Source of the DNA: Burkholderiales bacterium
GTDB lineage: Bacteria > Pseudomonadota > Gammaproteobacteria > Burkholderiales > SG8-41
Reading direction: 5' to 3'
NCBI GenBank assembly: GCA_036262035.1
Contig: DATAJS010000015.1
Location: 234,415 to 298,414 of the forward strand
DNA length: 64,000 bases
Shown: positions 8,839 to 16,619 of the stretch, one piece after another
Layout: each line of letters starts with the position of its first letter
Numbering within the stretch: the stretch's first letter is position 1
Notes under the pieces: model-generated
What the model saw: only the letters and a program-made list of their open reading frames with translations
Told to the model about the DNA's origin: nothing
The model's database searches: none
Made by a program: the position numbers and the translations under genes

Positions 8839-11120
8839 CAGCAGACCCTGGGCACCACCGGCACCGCGACCGCGCGCGGATCGGCGTACGGGTTGGGCGA
8901 GGCGGTCATGCGCGACGGCGCGCCCGACGGATCGTCGGTGACGACGACGCCGAGCAGCTCCGGCAGCTGCCACGCGGCGATGTCGAGCTTCGCGGTCGCC
9001 ACACCCGCCGGGTCGGGCACTTCGCGCCAGTCGTCGCCCGCGTTGGCGTCGCGGCGGAAGAGGCGCAGTCCCCGCACTTCGCGCACGCCCGCGACGCGCG
9101 AGACGTCGACCACGAGCTCGCCCGCGGTCACGTCGCGCCCGAGCGGCCAGCCTTCGGCGTCGATGCCGCCCGGCGCGAGCGGCCACAAGAGACGGATCAG
9201 CGCCTGCTTCACGTCGTCGAGCACCTGGTCGCGCGCGTGGCCGTCGCGGATCGCGACGCCGACCGAGATTGCGAGCGGCACGTACTCGCAGCCGATCACG
9301 TAGAGCTCGGTCGACAGCGGCGTGCGCGCCGAGAGGTGCGCGTGCAAGCGCTCGATGAACGGGCGATCGGGACGCGGATTCGGCGCGCGCGACAGCGGCG
9401 CCATCGGCAGCGCGAGCACGCTGACCACGCCCGGCACGTCGAAGCGGCGGTCGCGCGGCTTGAAGCGCGGCAGCACGTCGACGCGGCCGACGGTGATGCC
9501 GGGCGCTTCGAAGGCGAGGCTCTTGTAATCGTCGGCGGTGACCGCGCGATCGCGGTGCGCGAGATAGGACGGGATGCGCTTCTCGGCCGCCGCGAGGGTC
9601 TCGATGTCTTCGCCGCCTTCGGCGGGCAGCGGTTGCGACACCTTGATCGGGGCCACGGGCTTGCCGGTGATGTCGACCGCGGACAGCTCGGCGAGCGTTC
9701 CCGCGGGGACGTTACCGGCGCGCCCGCCGCCGAAGCGGCCCCTGGCGAGACGGATGCGCATCTCGCGCTCGGGCGCGCGTCCGCGCACGCCGTCGCCGAA
9801 GCGGATGACGCCGCCGGCGGCGTCGAGCTCGTAGGCGCCCGCGTCGCGCGCGACCTGCGGATCGGGATGGATGGCCGCGAGGTCTTCGACGCGCGACCAG
9901 CGTTGATAGCCGCGTCCCGGCTCTTCGACTTCGATCTCGAGCGTGTCCGGATCGACCGAGCGCTCGGGAAGCTGGAACGCCTGGTCGGCTGCGCCGCTCG
10001 AGACGCCGAGCACGCGCCCGCCGAGCGTCACGCGCTGGTCGACCTCGACCGCGTTGACGCCGAGCCACGCGAGCTTCAGTTGATTCACCTGCTGGCCCGG
10101 CGCGGGACGCAGGCGCAGCCACGCGACGAGGCGCGACGCTTTCTGCGCGTCGTCGAGCCGCGGCGGCACGTCGCCGACGCCCGCGGCGGGGTTGTCCTGC
10201 ACGTCGTTCGACGGCGCCCAGATCAGCGATTCGTCCGGCAGCGGCAGGCGCAGCGTGCCGGGCCGCGCGAGACCGGCGGTGGTGTCGTTGCCGGCGAGCG
10301 GCTCGAGCGTGAGGTAATCGGTCGCGTTCGCGGTCCGGCCGCGCGTCGTGATCTCCCACACCACCGGCACGCGCGCGCGCGCTCCGATCTCTTCGAAGAG
10401 CGCGGGCGTCTTCACCGCGGGCACGATGCCGACCGAGAGCAGCGACGCCGCGCCGCTGTCGCCGCCGCCGAGCGCTTTCAGCGCGGCCTCGTTGGCCGCG
10501 GGCTGGTCCTGTTCCTTGGGTGCGGCGGGTGCGAGCAGCGCGAGCCACAGCGCGCGGTCGGCGGTGCCGCCGAAGACGTCGACGCCGGCCGGCACCGCGC
10601 GTCCCCCGTCGAACACCGGGGTCGTCTCGTACGGACGCGCGGCGGTGCGGATGCGATGCACGCGCGTGAGGCCGTCGATGACGTCGGCGAGCTTCGCGCT
10701 CTCGCGGTCGTTGAGCGCGCGCTTCACGTACGCCTCGGCGGTGATCGGCAGCACCGTGGTCTCGGTCAGCGTCTCGAACAGCTGCGCGCCGGCGATGCGG
10801 CGGCCGGCCGCGAGCGTTGCGGCCGACAGCTCGGTGGGCTGCGCCCACGCGAGGCTCACGATCGTGCGCGCGGGCTGCGCGCTCTTCAGCGGCAGGCCGA
10901 GGAGCTTGAGAAAGACCAGGCGCTGGCGCTCCGGCACGAGGTTCGCCCGATACAGCAGGGCGTCGCCGAGCCACGCGAAGAGCTCGATCAGCGTGCGGCC
11001 CGGATCGCCGAGCCGCGGGTGGGTCCACTCCGGCGTGTGCGCGGGGATCCGCCGCAGCATGTCCTCGACGAGATCGTCGAAGGTCCGGTCGGCAAGACTG
11101 GGGGGCTGGAAAGAGATCAC
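8838..11120 (-). CDS. Baseplate assembly protein, gp6/J-like (Pvc11-like)
   Basis: 760-aa product starting MISFQPPSLADRTFDDLVED. The N-terminal segment with DPGRTLIELFAWLGDALLYRANLVPERQ and LKLLGLP is the signature of the putative baseplate assembly protein family (TIGR02243), related to T4 gp6 and P2 gpJ. Such proteins form the wedge ring that carries the sheath and tube onto the baseplate. The C-terminal half contains the conserved AGNVPAGTL and SYLAHRDRAVTADDYKSLA stretch typical of J-like proteins. It starts 13 nt downstream of the gp25-like gene and ends in a TGATG overlap with the next baseplate gene. Size and motif order fit the family. Confidence in the class is high. Confidence 0.9.
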   Translation of the reverse strand: MISFQPPSLADRTFDDLVEDMLRRIPAHTPEWTHPRLGDPGRTLIELFAWLGDALLYRANLVPERQRLVFLKLLGLPLKSAQPARTIVSLAWAQPTELSAATLAAGRRIAGAQLFETLTETTVLPITAEAYVKRALNDRESAKLADVIDGLTRVHRIRTAARPYETTPVFDGGRAVPAGVDVFGGTADRALWLALLAPAAPKEQDQPAANEAALKALGGGDSGAASLLSVGIVPAVKTPALFEEIGARARVPVVWEITTRGRTANATDYLTLEPLAGNDTTAGLARPGTLRLPLPDESLIWAPSNDVQDNPAAGVGDVPPRLDDAQKASRLVAWLRLRPAPGQQVNQLKLAWLGVNAVEVDQRVTLGGRVLGVSSGAADQAFQLPERSVDPDTLEIEVEEPGRGYQRWSRVEDLAAIHPDPQVARDAGAYELDAAGGVIRFGDGVRGRAPEREMRIRLARGRFGGGRAGNVPAGTLAELSAVDITGKPVAPIKVSQPLPAEGGEDIETLAAAEKRIPSYLAHRDRAVTADDYKSLAFEAPGITVGRVDVLPRFKPRDRRFDVPGVVSVLALPMAPLSRAPNPRPDRPFIERLHAHLSARTPLSTELYVIGCEYVPLAISVGVAIRDGHARDQVLDDVKQALIRLLWPLAPGGIDAEGWPLGRDVTAGELVVDVSRVAGVREVRGLRLFRRDANAGDDWREVPDPAGVATAKLDIAAWQLPELLGVVVTDDPSGAPSRMTASPNPYADPRAVAVPVVPRVC

Positions 11121-11133
11121 TGTACTTCTCCGC

Positions 11134-11523
11134 TCAGTTTTCCAGCTGCATGGTCAGCGCGACGACGCCGGGCGCGCCGGTCCTCGCGAGGCGATACGCG
11201 ATCTCGACGCGCACGTGGGTGGGCTCGCCCTCGACGTCCCACACTTCGACGCGGTCGAGGAGGATGCGCTTCTCCCAGCGCTCGAGCGCGGACTGCACGC
11301 GGTCGCGGATCTCGCGCCGCGTCGCGAGCGTGTTGGGCTCGTGCAGCAGGAGGTCGAGGCCGGCGCCGAAATCGGGGCGCATGAGCTGCTCGCGCGGACG
11401 CGTCGAGAGGATGACGCGGATCAGCTCGCGCACGCTCTGCTCGAGGTCGGGATACGACAGGCGGCCCTGCGCGTCGGGCAACGGCAGCAGCGGCCAGCCG
11501 ATCAGCGGGACGGTCGCGCTCAT
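11134..11523 (-). CDS. Baseplate wedge protein, gp25/GpW-like (Pvc9-like)
   Basis: 129-aa product. The pattern LEQSVRELIRVILSTRPREQ, MRPDFGAGLDLLL, then IRDRVQSALERWEKRILLD is diagnostic of the GPW/gp25 family, which is shared by T4, T6SS (TssE) and eCIS baseplates, where it links the first sheath ring to the wedge. The ATG at 11523 overlaps the TGA of the upstream membrane-anchored gene (ATGA), which supports this start over a longer out-of-frame alternative. The length is normal for the family. Confidence 0.93.
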   Translation of the reverse strand: MSATVPLIGWPLLPLPDAQGRLSYPDLEQSVRELIRVILSTRPREQLMRPDFGAGLDLLLHEPNTLATRREIRDRVQSALERWEKRILLDRVEVWDVEGEPTHVRVEIAYRLARTGAPGVVALTMQLEN

Positions 11524-13124
11524 GGATTGTCACCTCCGCCGATCTTCGGGAACGGGATGCAGATCTTGATGAAGAGCAGCCAGCGGAAAATCAGATCGAA
11601 CAGCATGAGGAAGATCATCAGCACGATGAAGGCGCAGATGGTGATGATCGGGATCGAGAAGCCGCAGATCCATTGCAGCGCAGGCGACGCCGACGGTTCC
11701 TGGCCTTCGCCGCCCGCGAGCTTCTTCGCGTCCTGCGAGAAGAGGTTGTTGAGCGACGCCGGGACGACGAACGCGACGTTGGGCTTGAGACTCTTGAGCA
11801 GGGCGCGGTCGGACGGATCGGGCAGCGGCACCTGGACCGCGGGCGCGCCCGCGCCTTCGTACCACGGCGCGATGGTGAAAGGCCGGGTGTACGCGCTCCA
11901 CTCGGTGCGCTCGGGACAGCCGCATTCGGGCTTGATGCGCACGAAGGCGCGCAGCACGTAGCGCGCGCCCGCGCGGTCGAAGCGGCCCGAGCTCGCCTGC
12001 ACCGACTTGTAGCGCTCGTTCATCGCGGCCGAGAGTTTTTGTGCGAGCTGCCCGACGTCGCGCGAGCCGCGCGACGGCCACGACCGCGGCATCTCGGGCG
12101 CGGTTGCCTTCCCGTCTCGCTCCAGCAGCGGCGCCACGCACGCCTTGAGGAACGTGCCGGCTTTGACGGGGCTGCGCCGGCGCCCGCCTCGGTCGACGAG
12201 CGGCAGCTCGATGCGCTGCAGCTCGTTGAAGAGCGCGGTGGACGCGGGCGACGTGCCGAACGCGTCGAACTCGATCGCGAGCTGTTGCAGCATGCGCACC
12301 AGCATGGTGAGGCTGGCGACGTGTCCCGATGCCCCGGCGGGGATGTCGGCGGTGGTGCGCATCGCCGGCGACACCGTCTCGCCCGCCTGGTCGAAGGTCA
12401 TCGCATCGCCGTTCAGCATGCCGACGAGGTGATCGCGAAAGGCTTTGGTGTCCGGTCCGAAGTTGCGCGGGCCTTCGGAAGGCGCTTCGGCGCGCTCGTT
12501 GCTCGACGTGGGCACGATCCCGTAATAGAGCGTGCGTCCCGCGGCCTCGCAGACGTCGGGCGGCGCGACGAACAGCGGAATGACGTGCTCTTCGGACAGC
12601 GCGCCGCGCTGCTGCGACGCGTGCGCGACGAGCTCGCGGGCGAGCGAAACCGGGCCGATCGCTTTCAGCGCGAGCCGGCGCGCGGGCGCCGGATCGTGAC
12701 GCGCGTCGGCTTCGGCGGCGGCATCGATCGTTTCCCAGCCCATGAGCTTGCCGCCCGCGCGCATCCAGCCTTCGTAGCCGCCGCGCTCGCCGACGCGGCG
12801 CAGCACCATGCCCGCCGATTCGATGCGCTTCGGATCGACGCGCGGCTCGCCCGGCGTGTCGCAGTACGCTTCGACGATCGCGAGATGGAACTGGCGCTGC
12901 ACCGGCTGGAACAGCTTCAGCGTGCCGCGCTCGGACGCCGACGCGATGTCTTTGGCGAGCGCGGCGCGCGCGCTCTGCGTGCGCAGGCTCTCCAGCGTCG
13001 CTTCGATGAAATCCTCGTCGCCGCGCTGGAGGATCGCGGGCGCGCCGGACTGGCCCGGCACGACGCGCACGCCGCCTTGCAGCTCGCGGGGCGCACGCAA
13101 CAGCACTGGATGCGGTTTCACCAT
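11520..13124 (-). CDS. eCIS-operon protein with C-terminal membrane anchor (534 aa)
   Basis: 534 aa from an ATG at 13124, overlapping the end of the spike gene by 7 nt. The soluble part (1-480) has no motif I recognise. The C-terminus, about residues 484-524 (ICGFSIPIITICAFIVLMIF and LMLFDLIFRWLLFIKIC), is long and strongly hydrophobic and could span a membrane once or twice, with a short Gly/Asp tail. There is no signal peptide, so a tail-anchored topology is likely. It is encoded between the spike and the gp25-like wedge, where baseplate parts normally lie. Inference: it may tether the baseplate to a membrane, making a T6SS-like anchored rather than freely released particle. It could alternatively be a lysis or secretion helper. 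Confidence 0.75.
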   Translation of the reverse strand: MVKPHPVLLRAPRELQGGVRVVPGQSGAPAILQRGDEDFIEATLESLRTQSARAALAKDIASASERGTLKLFQPVQRQFHLAIVEAYCDTPGEPRVDPKRIESAGMVLRRVGERGGYEGWMRAGGKLMGWETIDAAAEADARHDPAPARRLALKAIGPVSLARELVAHASQQRGALSEEHVIPLFVAPPDVCEAAGRTLYYGIVPTSSNERAEAPSEGPRNFGPDTKAFRDHLVGMLNGDAMTFDQAGETVSPAMRTTADIPAGASGHVASLTMLVRMLQQLAIEFDAFGTSPASTALFNELQRIELPLVDRGGRRRSPVKAGTFLKACVAPLLERDGKATAPEMPRSWPSRGSRDVGQLAQKLSAAMNERYKSVQASSGRFDRAGARYVLRAFVRIKPECGCPERTEWSAYTRPFTIAPWYEGAGAPAVQVPLPDPSDRALLKSLKPNVAFVVPASLNNLFSQDAKKLAGGEGQEPSASPALQWICGFSIPIITICAFIVLMIFLMLFDLIFRWLLFIKICIPFPKIGGGDNP

Positions 13125-13801
13125 ACGTTCCCCGCGCCCGGCGTGTAGCTCGACGACACCACCGCGTTGGTGAGCAGCGTCTCGCACTTCACCACGCCCG
13201 AGAATTTGGCCATGCCGGCGTCGACGTTCACCATGCCGGCGCTCATCGAGATCTGCGAGGCGTTCACCGTCACTTTCGCGCTCGCGGTGATGGTGATGCC
13301 GCTCGGCTCGAGCTTGATCGAGTTGCCGTTGGAATCCTCGATCGTCACCGAGCCCGGGCCGTCCTTGAGCGTGAGCTTCTGTCCGCCCGGCGTCTCGAGC
13401 TGCAGCGTCTCCTGGCCCTGGGTGTCGTCGAGCGTGATCTGGATCGCGTTCTTCGACTTGATGATCTTCTTGACGTTGCCCGAGCCGATCGAGTCGGGCG
13501 CCTGGTTGGCGCCGCTCCACAGGCCGCCGAGCACGAGCGGATACGACGGATCGCCGTTGACGAAGATCACCAGCACTTCGTCGCCGACGTCGGGCATGAA
13601 GAACGTGCCGCGGTCGTCGCCCGCGAACGGCGCGACCACGCGCGCCCACAGCGGCATGTCCTGCCCGTCGGCGCCGTCGTACGCGTACAGGCGCACCTGC
13701 ACGCGGTTCATGCTGCTCGGGTCGGAGAGCGAGACCACTTTTGCGAGATGTCCCGCGGCGAGCCAGCCGGGCATGCGTTCGAAGATCGCGGCGCGGTCCA
13801 T
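13118..13801 (-). CDS. Central spike, gp5/VgrG-like OB-fold protein (Pvc8-like C-part)
   Basis: 227-aa product. Residues about 18-95 (HLAKVVSLSDPSSMNRVQVR, PLWARVV, GTFFMPDVGDEVLVIFVNGD, PLVLGGLWSG) form the gp5/baseplate-V OB-fold seen in VgrG and phage spikes. The rest (about 110-215) is a series of short beta repeats (IQITLDDTQGQETLQLET, KLTLKDGPGSVTIEDSNG), which fits a trimeric beta-helix needle. The start overlaps the TGA of the hub gene by 1 nt. In many eCIS the hub and spike are fused into one VgrG-like protein; here they are two adjacent coupled genes. No separate PAAR tip gene was found nearby. Confidence 0.9.
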   Translation of the reverse strand: MDRAAIFERMPGWLAAGHLAKVVSLSDPSSMNRVQVRLYAYDGADGQDMPLWARVVAPFAGDDRGTFFMPDVGDEVLVIFVNGDPSYPLVLGGLWSGANQAPDSIGSGNVKKIIKSKNAIQITLDDTQGQETLQLETPGGQKLTLKDGPGSVTIEDSNGNSIKLEPSGITITASAKVTVNASQISMSAGMVNVDAGMAKFSGVVKCETLLTNAVVSSSYTPGAGNVW

Positions 13802-14889
13802 CAGTCGTTCCCCAGGTACGCGCACTCGGCGCCGAACTCGGTGCGATAGCCTTCGGCGAGATCGAAGCGATGGCAGGTGCGCGTCACGTAATAAGTGTTC
13901 TCGAAGCGCTTCTGCACGCCGGTGATGCGGCAGTGCGCGCCGACGCGCAGTTGCGCGTTGCCTTCGGCGACGCCTTCGAGCCTCACGAACCTGCGCCCGC
14001 GCAGGTCGAACGCCGCTTCGGCGACCGCGCGCGCTTCGTCGTCGGTGCCGACCGCGAGGTGCCCGATGTGCTCGCTGCGCTCGGCCAGCGCGTCCTTGAG
14101 CAGCGAGGCGCCGGTGCGGCCCGCGCCGGGGCCGCCATGCGTGAGCGACGAAGCGCTGCCCGACACCGCGCGGCCGTCGCTTGCGTTCCATCCGCCCGCG
14201 GTGACCTTGGTGACCTGGTCGGCGAGGTCGCACGTGATGCGCGCGCTCGCGAGCTGTCCGTAGAGCTCCAGCTCGAGCGAGCCGCGCCGCACGTCGCCGC
14301 GGCCCGAGACGTGCAACTCGGCTTCGACGACCTGCACGTCGCCGTCGAAGCGGCCGACGAGCCGGCGCAGGAACGACAGGTCGCTTTCGTTGAGCTGCGC
14401 CCACGTCGCGGTCGGCGAGGAGAGGCCGTCGATCACCGGCGTGAGCCCGAGATCGGAGGCGATCGCGCGGGCTACATCTGCGGGGGATCTGTCGGTGTGC
14501 ACGCGGCTCTTGCGCGCGAGCCGCCCGCGCTGGAGCCTGTCTTCGGCGAGCACGACGATCTGCGGCGCCGCGCCGGTGTAGTACCGGCCCTCGAGCGCGC
14601 TGATGACGCCTTTGAAGATCTCGCGCGGCTCGGTCTCGTCGCCGGAATAGACGCCGATCTCGGCGCCGAGCTTCAATTTGCCGCCTTCGCCGAAGGCGTA
14701 TTCCGCGCCGCCCGACGCGATGCTGGCCCAGTCGGAAAACCTGAGCTCGAGCGAGGAGAGCCCGCCTTCTTCCTCGTGCATCGTCATCTCGAGCAGCAGC
14801 TCCTTGACGCGATCGTCCTCGGCGCCGTTGACCCGTAACGTGGGTCTCGCGCTGTAGACGGCGGCGGCGCTGACTGAGCTTTCGGCCAT
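13801..14889 (-). CDS. Tail hub protein, gp27/late-control D-like (Pvc8-like N-part)
   Basis: 362-aa product of the phage late control gene D/gp27-like hub family. Indicators are the N-terminal strand pattern ARPTLRVNGAEDDRVKELLL, LRFSDW, the charged turn before IFKGVISALE, the helix SPADVARAIASDLGLTP and the conserved QLNESDLSFLRRLVGRFDGD. The last is the typical 'S/N-D-xxFLxxLAxxxG' hub motif. The hub sits under the tube and carries the spike encoded by the next gene, to which it is translationally coupled. The length matches gp27-only hubs and there is no OB-fold in this chain. Confidence 0.9.
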   Translation of the reverse strand: MAESSVSAAAVYSARPTLRVNGAEDDRVKELLLEMTMHEEEGGLSSLELRFSDWASIASGGAEYAFGEGGKLKLGAEIGVYSGDETEPREIFKGVISALEGRYYTGAAPQIVVLAEDRLQRGRLARKSRVHTDRSPADVARAIASDLGLTPVIDGLSSPTATWAQLNESDLSFLRRLVGRFDGDVQVVEAELHVSGRGDVRRGSLELELYGQLASARITCDLADQVTKVTAGGWNASDGRAVSGSASSLTHGGPGAGRTGASLLKDALAERSEHIGHLAVGTDDEARAVAEAAFDLRGRRFVRLEGVAEGNAQLRVGAHCRITGVQKRFENTYYVTRTCHRFDLAEGYRTEFGAECAYLGND

Positions 14890-14901
14890 CGACGGATCCC
14901 G

Positions 14902-15075
14902 TTAGTCGGCCTGGATGCGCGCTTTGCGCTCTTCGGCGATCGCGAGCTCGCGCATCACTTTGCGCAAGCCCTCCGAGGACTCGCCGCCGGTGTCCTGCGG
15001 TTCCTGCGCGCGCTGCGATCCGCTGCCGCGCTCGCCGCTGATCTCTGTCTCGACCGTCTCGAAAACGATGGGCAT
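14902..15075 (-). CDS. 57-aa DUF5908-like miniprotein
   Basis: Short ORF from an ATG at 15075 to TAA at 14902, with a GAGGA ribosome-binding sequence 7 nt upstream. It begins MPIVFETVETEIS and ends with a basic/acidic helix (GLRKVMRELAIAEERKARIQ). A miniprotein of this size, starting MPI- and placed between the CIS-tube/LysM-position protein and the hub, is a regular feature of eCIS loci (DUF5908 type, from memory). The match is by size, start and position rather than by a strong motif. It is presumed to be a structural or assembly factor. Tight spacing on both sides (12 nt each) supports it as a real gene. Confidence 0.65.
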   Translation of the reverse strand: MPIVFETVETEISGERGSGSQRAQEPQDTGGESSEGLRKVMRELAIAEERKARIQAD

Positions 15076-15087
15076 CGCTTATCCTCG

Positions 15088-16137
15088 TCAGGAGAACGAA
15101 AGCTTCGCGGCGAGATCGGCATCGGCGCCGACGTCGGCGGAGAGGCTCGCGCCCGCCGGCGGCGACAATGCGCGGCCGCCGGGACCGAACTGCACCCCGG
15201 GGCCGATCGAGACCGCGCTGCGCGCTTCGACGAGCGGCCGCGGGTCGGGCACCGAGATCGTTCTGGCCTCCACGCGCAAGCCGCCGAACGCGCCGCCGGC
15301 CGCCGCGCCGATACCGATGCCGCCGCCGATGCCGATACCGCCGCCGACCCCGATACCACCGCCGATCGAAAGACCCGCGCCGCCGCCCGCGGAGAACGCC
15401 GCGGCGGGCGCGAGCGTCACGCTGCCGCCGACCGAGAGACCGGCTTCGGCGCTCACGCCGAACGAAGCGCCGGCGGAGATCGACGCGCCCGCTTCGATCG
15501 AAAGCCCGGCCGCGCCGCCGAAGCGCAGGCTGTCTTCCCCGTTGAGCGCGGCGATCGCGCGCGCCGCGCCGGGGGCGCCGAGATCGTTCGCGACGCTGGA
15601 GGCGCTCGGCGGATTACCTTGGTCGTTCGGCGGCACCGTCACCGCCTGCGCCTTGAGATCGCCGTCGACGCTCGCCGGCTTGTTGTGCTTGCTTTCGAAC
15701 GTGACGTCCTGGCTCGTCATCGTGATGTTGATGGTCGAGCGCAGCGGCGCGCCGCTCGGCGAGAAGAAGTCGAGCGTCTCCTTGTACTGGTCGATGAGAC
15801 CCTGGAAGACGTAGAGGCCCCAGCCGAACTTGACCGTGCGCGGCGCCTTGCTCTGCGGCTCGGGCTTCATGAGCTGCGCCATCTTGTCGGTCGTCTTGCG
15901 CACGTCCGCGCCGGTGTCGGTGGTGTCGAAGACGAGGTCCATCGTGAGCTTGGCGGTGCTCTGGCTCACGTGCTGTTTCTTCTTCGCGCCCGAGCCTTCC
16001 TCCTTCATCGTGTTCTGGATCGTGTATTGCAGCGACGCCGGATTGAAGTGCACGTCGACCTTGATCGCAGGCGAACCGTTCACCGATTCGAACGTCGCGA
16101 GCGCGAGCTTGGGCGTCCTGGGTGTCGGCTCGCTCAC
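15088..16137 (-). CDS. CIS tube-domain protein (Pvc7 position) with Gly-rich C-terminus
   Basis: 349-aa product with a GTG start at 16137 that overlaps the preceding TGA (GTGA). Residues about 1-165 (KLALATFESVNGSPAIKVDV, HFNPASLQYTIQNT, AKLTMDLVFDTTDTGADVR, and VKFGWGLYVFQGLIDQY) fit the N-terminal domain of contractile-injection tube/LysM proteins, an adaptor between tube and hub. Such proteins usually end in a LysM domain. Here the last ~140 residues are instead low-complexity Gly/Ala/Ile/Ser repeats (GGGIGVGGG, GIGGGIGIG). LysM appears to have been replaced or lost. The repeats look like a flexible or beta-stacking segment, and their role is unknown. Confidence 0.82.
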   Translation of the reverse strand: MSEPTPRTPKLALATFESVNGSPAIKVDVHFNPASLQYTIQNTMKEEGSGAKKKQHVSQSTAKLTMDLVFDTTDTGADVRKTTDKMAQLMKPEPQSKAPRTVKFGWGLYVFQGLIDQYKETLDFFSPSGAPLRSTINITMTSQDVTFESKHNKPASVDGDLKAQAVTVPPNDQGNPPSASSVANDLGAPGAARAIAALNGEDSLRFGGAAGLSIEAGASISAGASFGVSAEAGLSVGGSVTLAPAAAFSAGGGAGLSIGGGIGVGGGIGIGGGIGIGAAAGGAFGGLRVEARTISVPDPRPLVEARSAVSIGPGVQFGPGGRALSPPAGASLSADVGADADLAAKLSFS

Positions 16138-16619
16138 CTGGCGCCCCTCACCAGCGTGAGCCCTTCGTGCGCGAGGTGCAGCTCCTCGATGCCGACCTCG
16201 GTGCCTTTGGCGTTGAGGTCCGCCGCCTTGAACTTGACCGGCAGCGCGCGCGCGAGCCCCCACACCAGCGCGGTGTTGCCCGCGGTGTCCTGCATCGCGA
16301 TCTCGGCGGACAGCCGATACGAATACGCGCCGCCCGCGACGAGCTGGAACCACTGCCACAGGTCGCGCGTCGTGGTCATGCCGCGCTTGAGGATCACCGT
16401 CGCGAACGAGACCTGGCCCACGCGCTGGGCGGGACCGTAGTTGAGCCCGCCGGCCTTGATCACCTTGGGCTCCATGGTCGCCTCGAGCCCGGTGCATTCG
16501 GCGAACGCGCCGCTGCACAGCGCGACCGCGTCGTTGCTTGCGCTGCCCGACAGCGCGTCGCGGCGGAAGGTCACCGAGAACCGGAAGACGTGCAGGGGGG
16601 CGAGCGCGTTCTCGCTCAT
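16134..16619 (-). CDS. Second tail tube protein, gp19-like (Pvc5-like)
   Basis: 161-aa product. Features of the T4 gp19/tail-tube family are HVFRFSVTFRRD, the loop CSGAFAECTGLEATMEPKVI, GGLNYGPAQRVGQVSFATVI, and LKRGMTTTRDLWQWFQLVAGG. This protein is distinct from the main 148-aa tube encoded about 2 kb upstream and is slightly longer. In eCIS the secondary tube proteins form the layer between main tube and hub, which matches its gene position before the CIS-tube-domain gene. The start overlaps the preceding stop by 1 nt (TGATG). Confidence 0.88.
   Translation of the reverse strand: MSENALAPLHVFRFSVTFRRDALSGSASNDAVALCSGAFAECTGLEATMEPKVIKAGGLNYGPAQRVGQVSFATVILKRGMTTTRDLWQWFQLVAGGAYSYRLSAEIAMQDTAGNTALVWGLARALPVKFKAADLNAKGTEVGIEELHLAHEGLTLVRGAR

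Noticed and set aside
11117..11533. Alternative 138-residue frame over the gp25-like gene
   Set aside because: It is out of frame with clear gp25-family motifs and is Arg/Ala-rich only.
15300..15370. Tandem repeat resembling a CRISPR or satellite
   Set aside because: The periodic CCGATACCGCCGCC words encode the Gly/Ile repeats of the tube-adaptor protein; there are no spacers.
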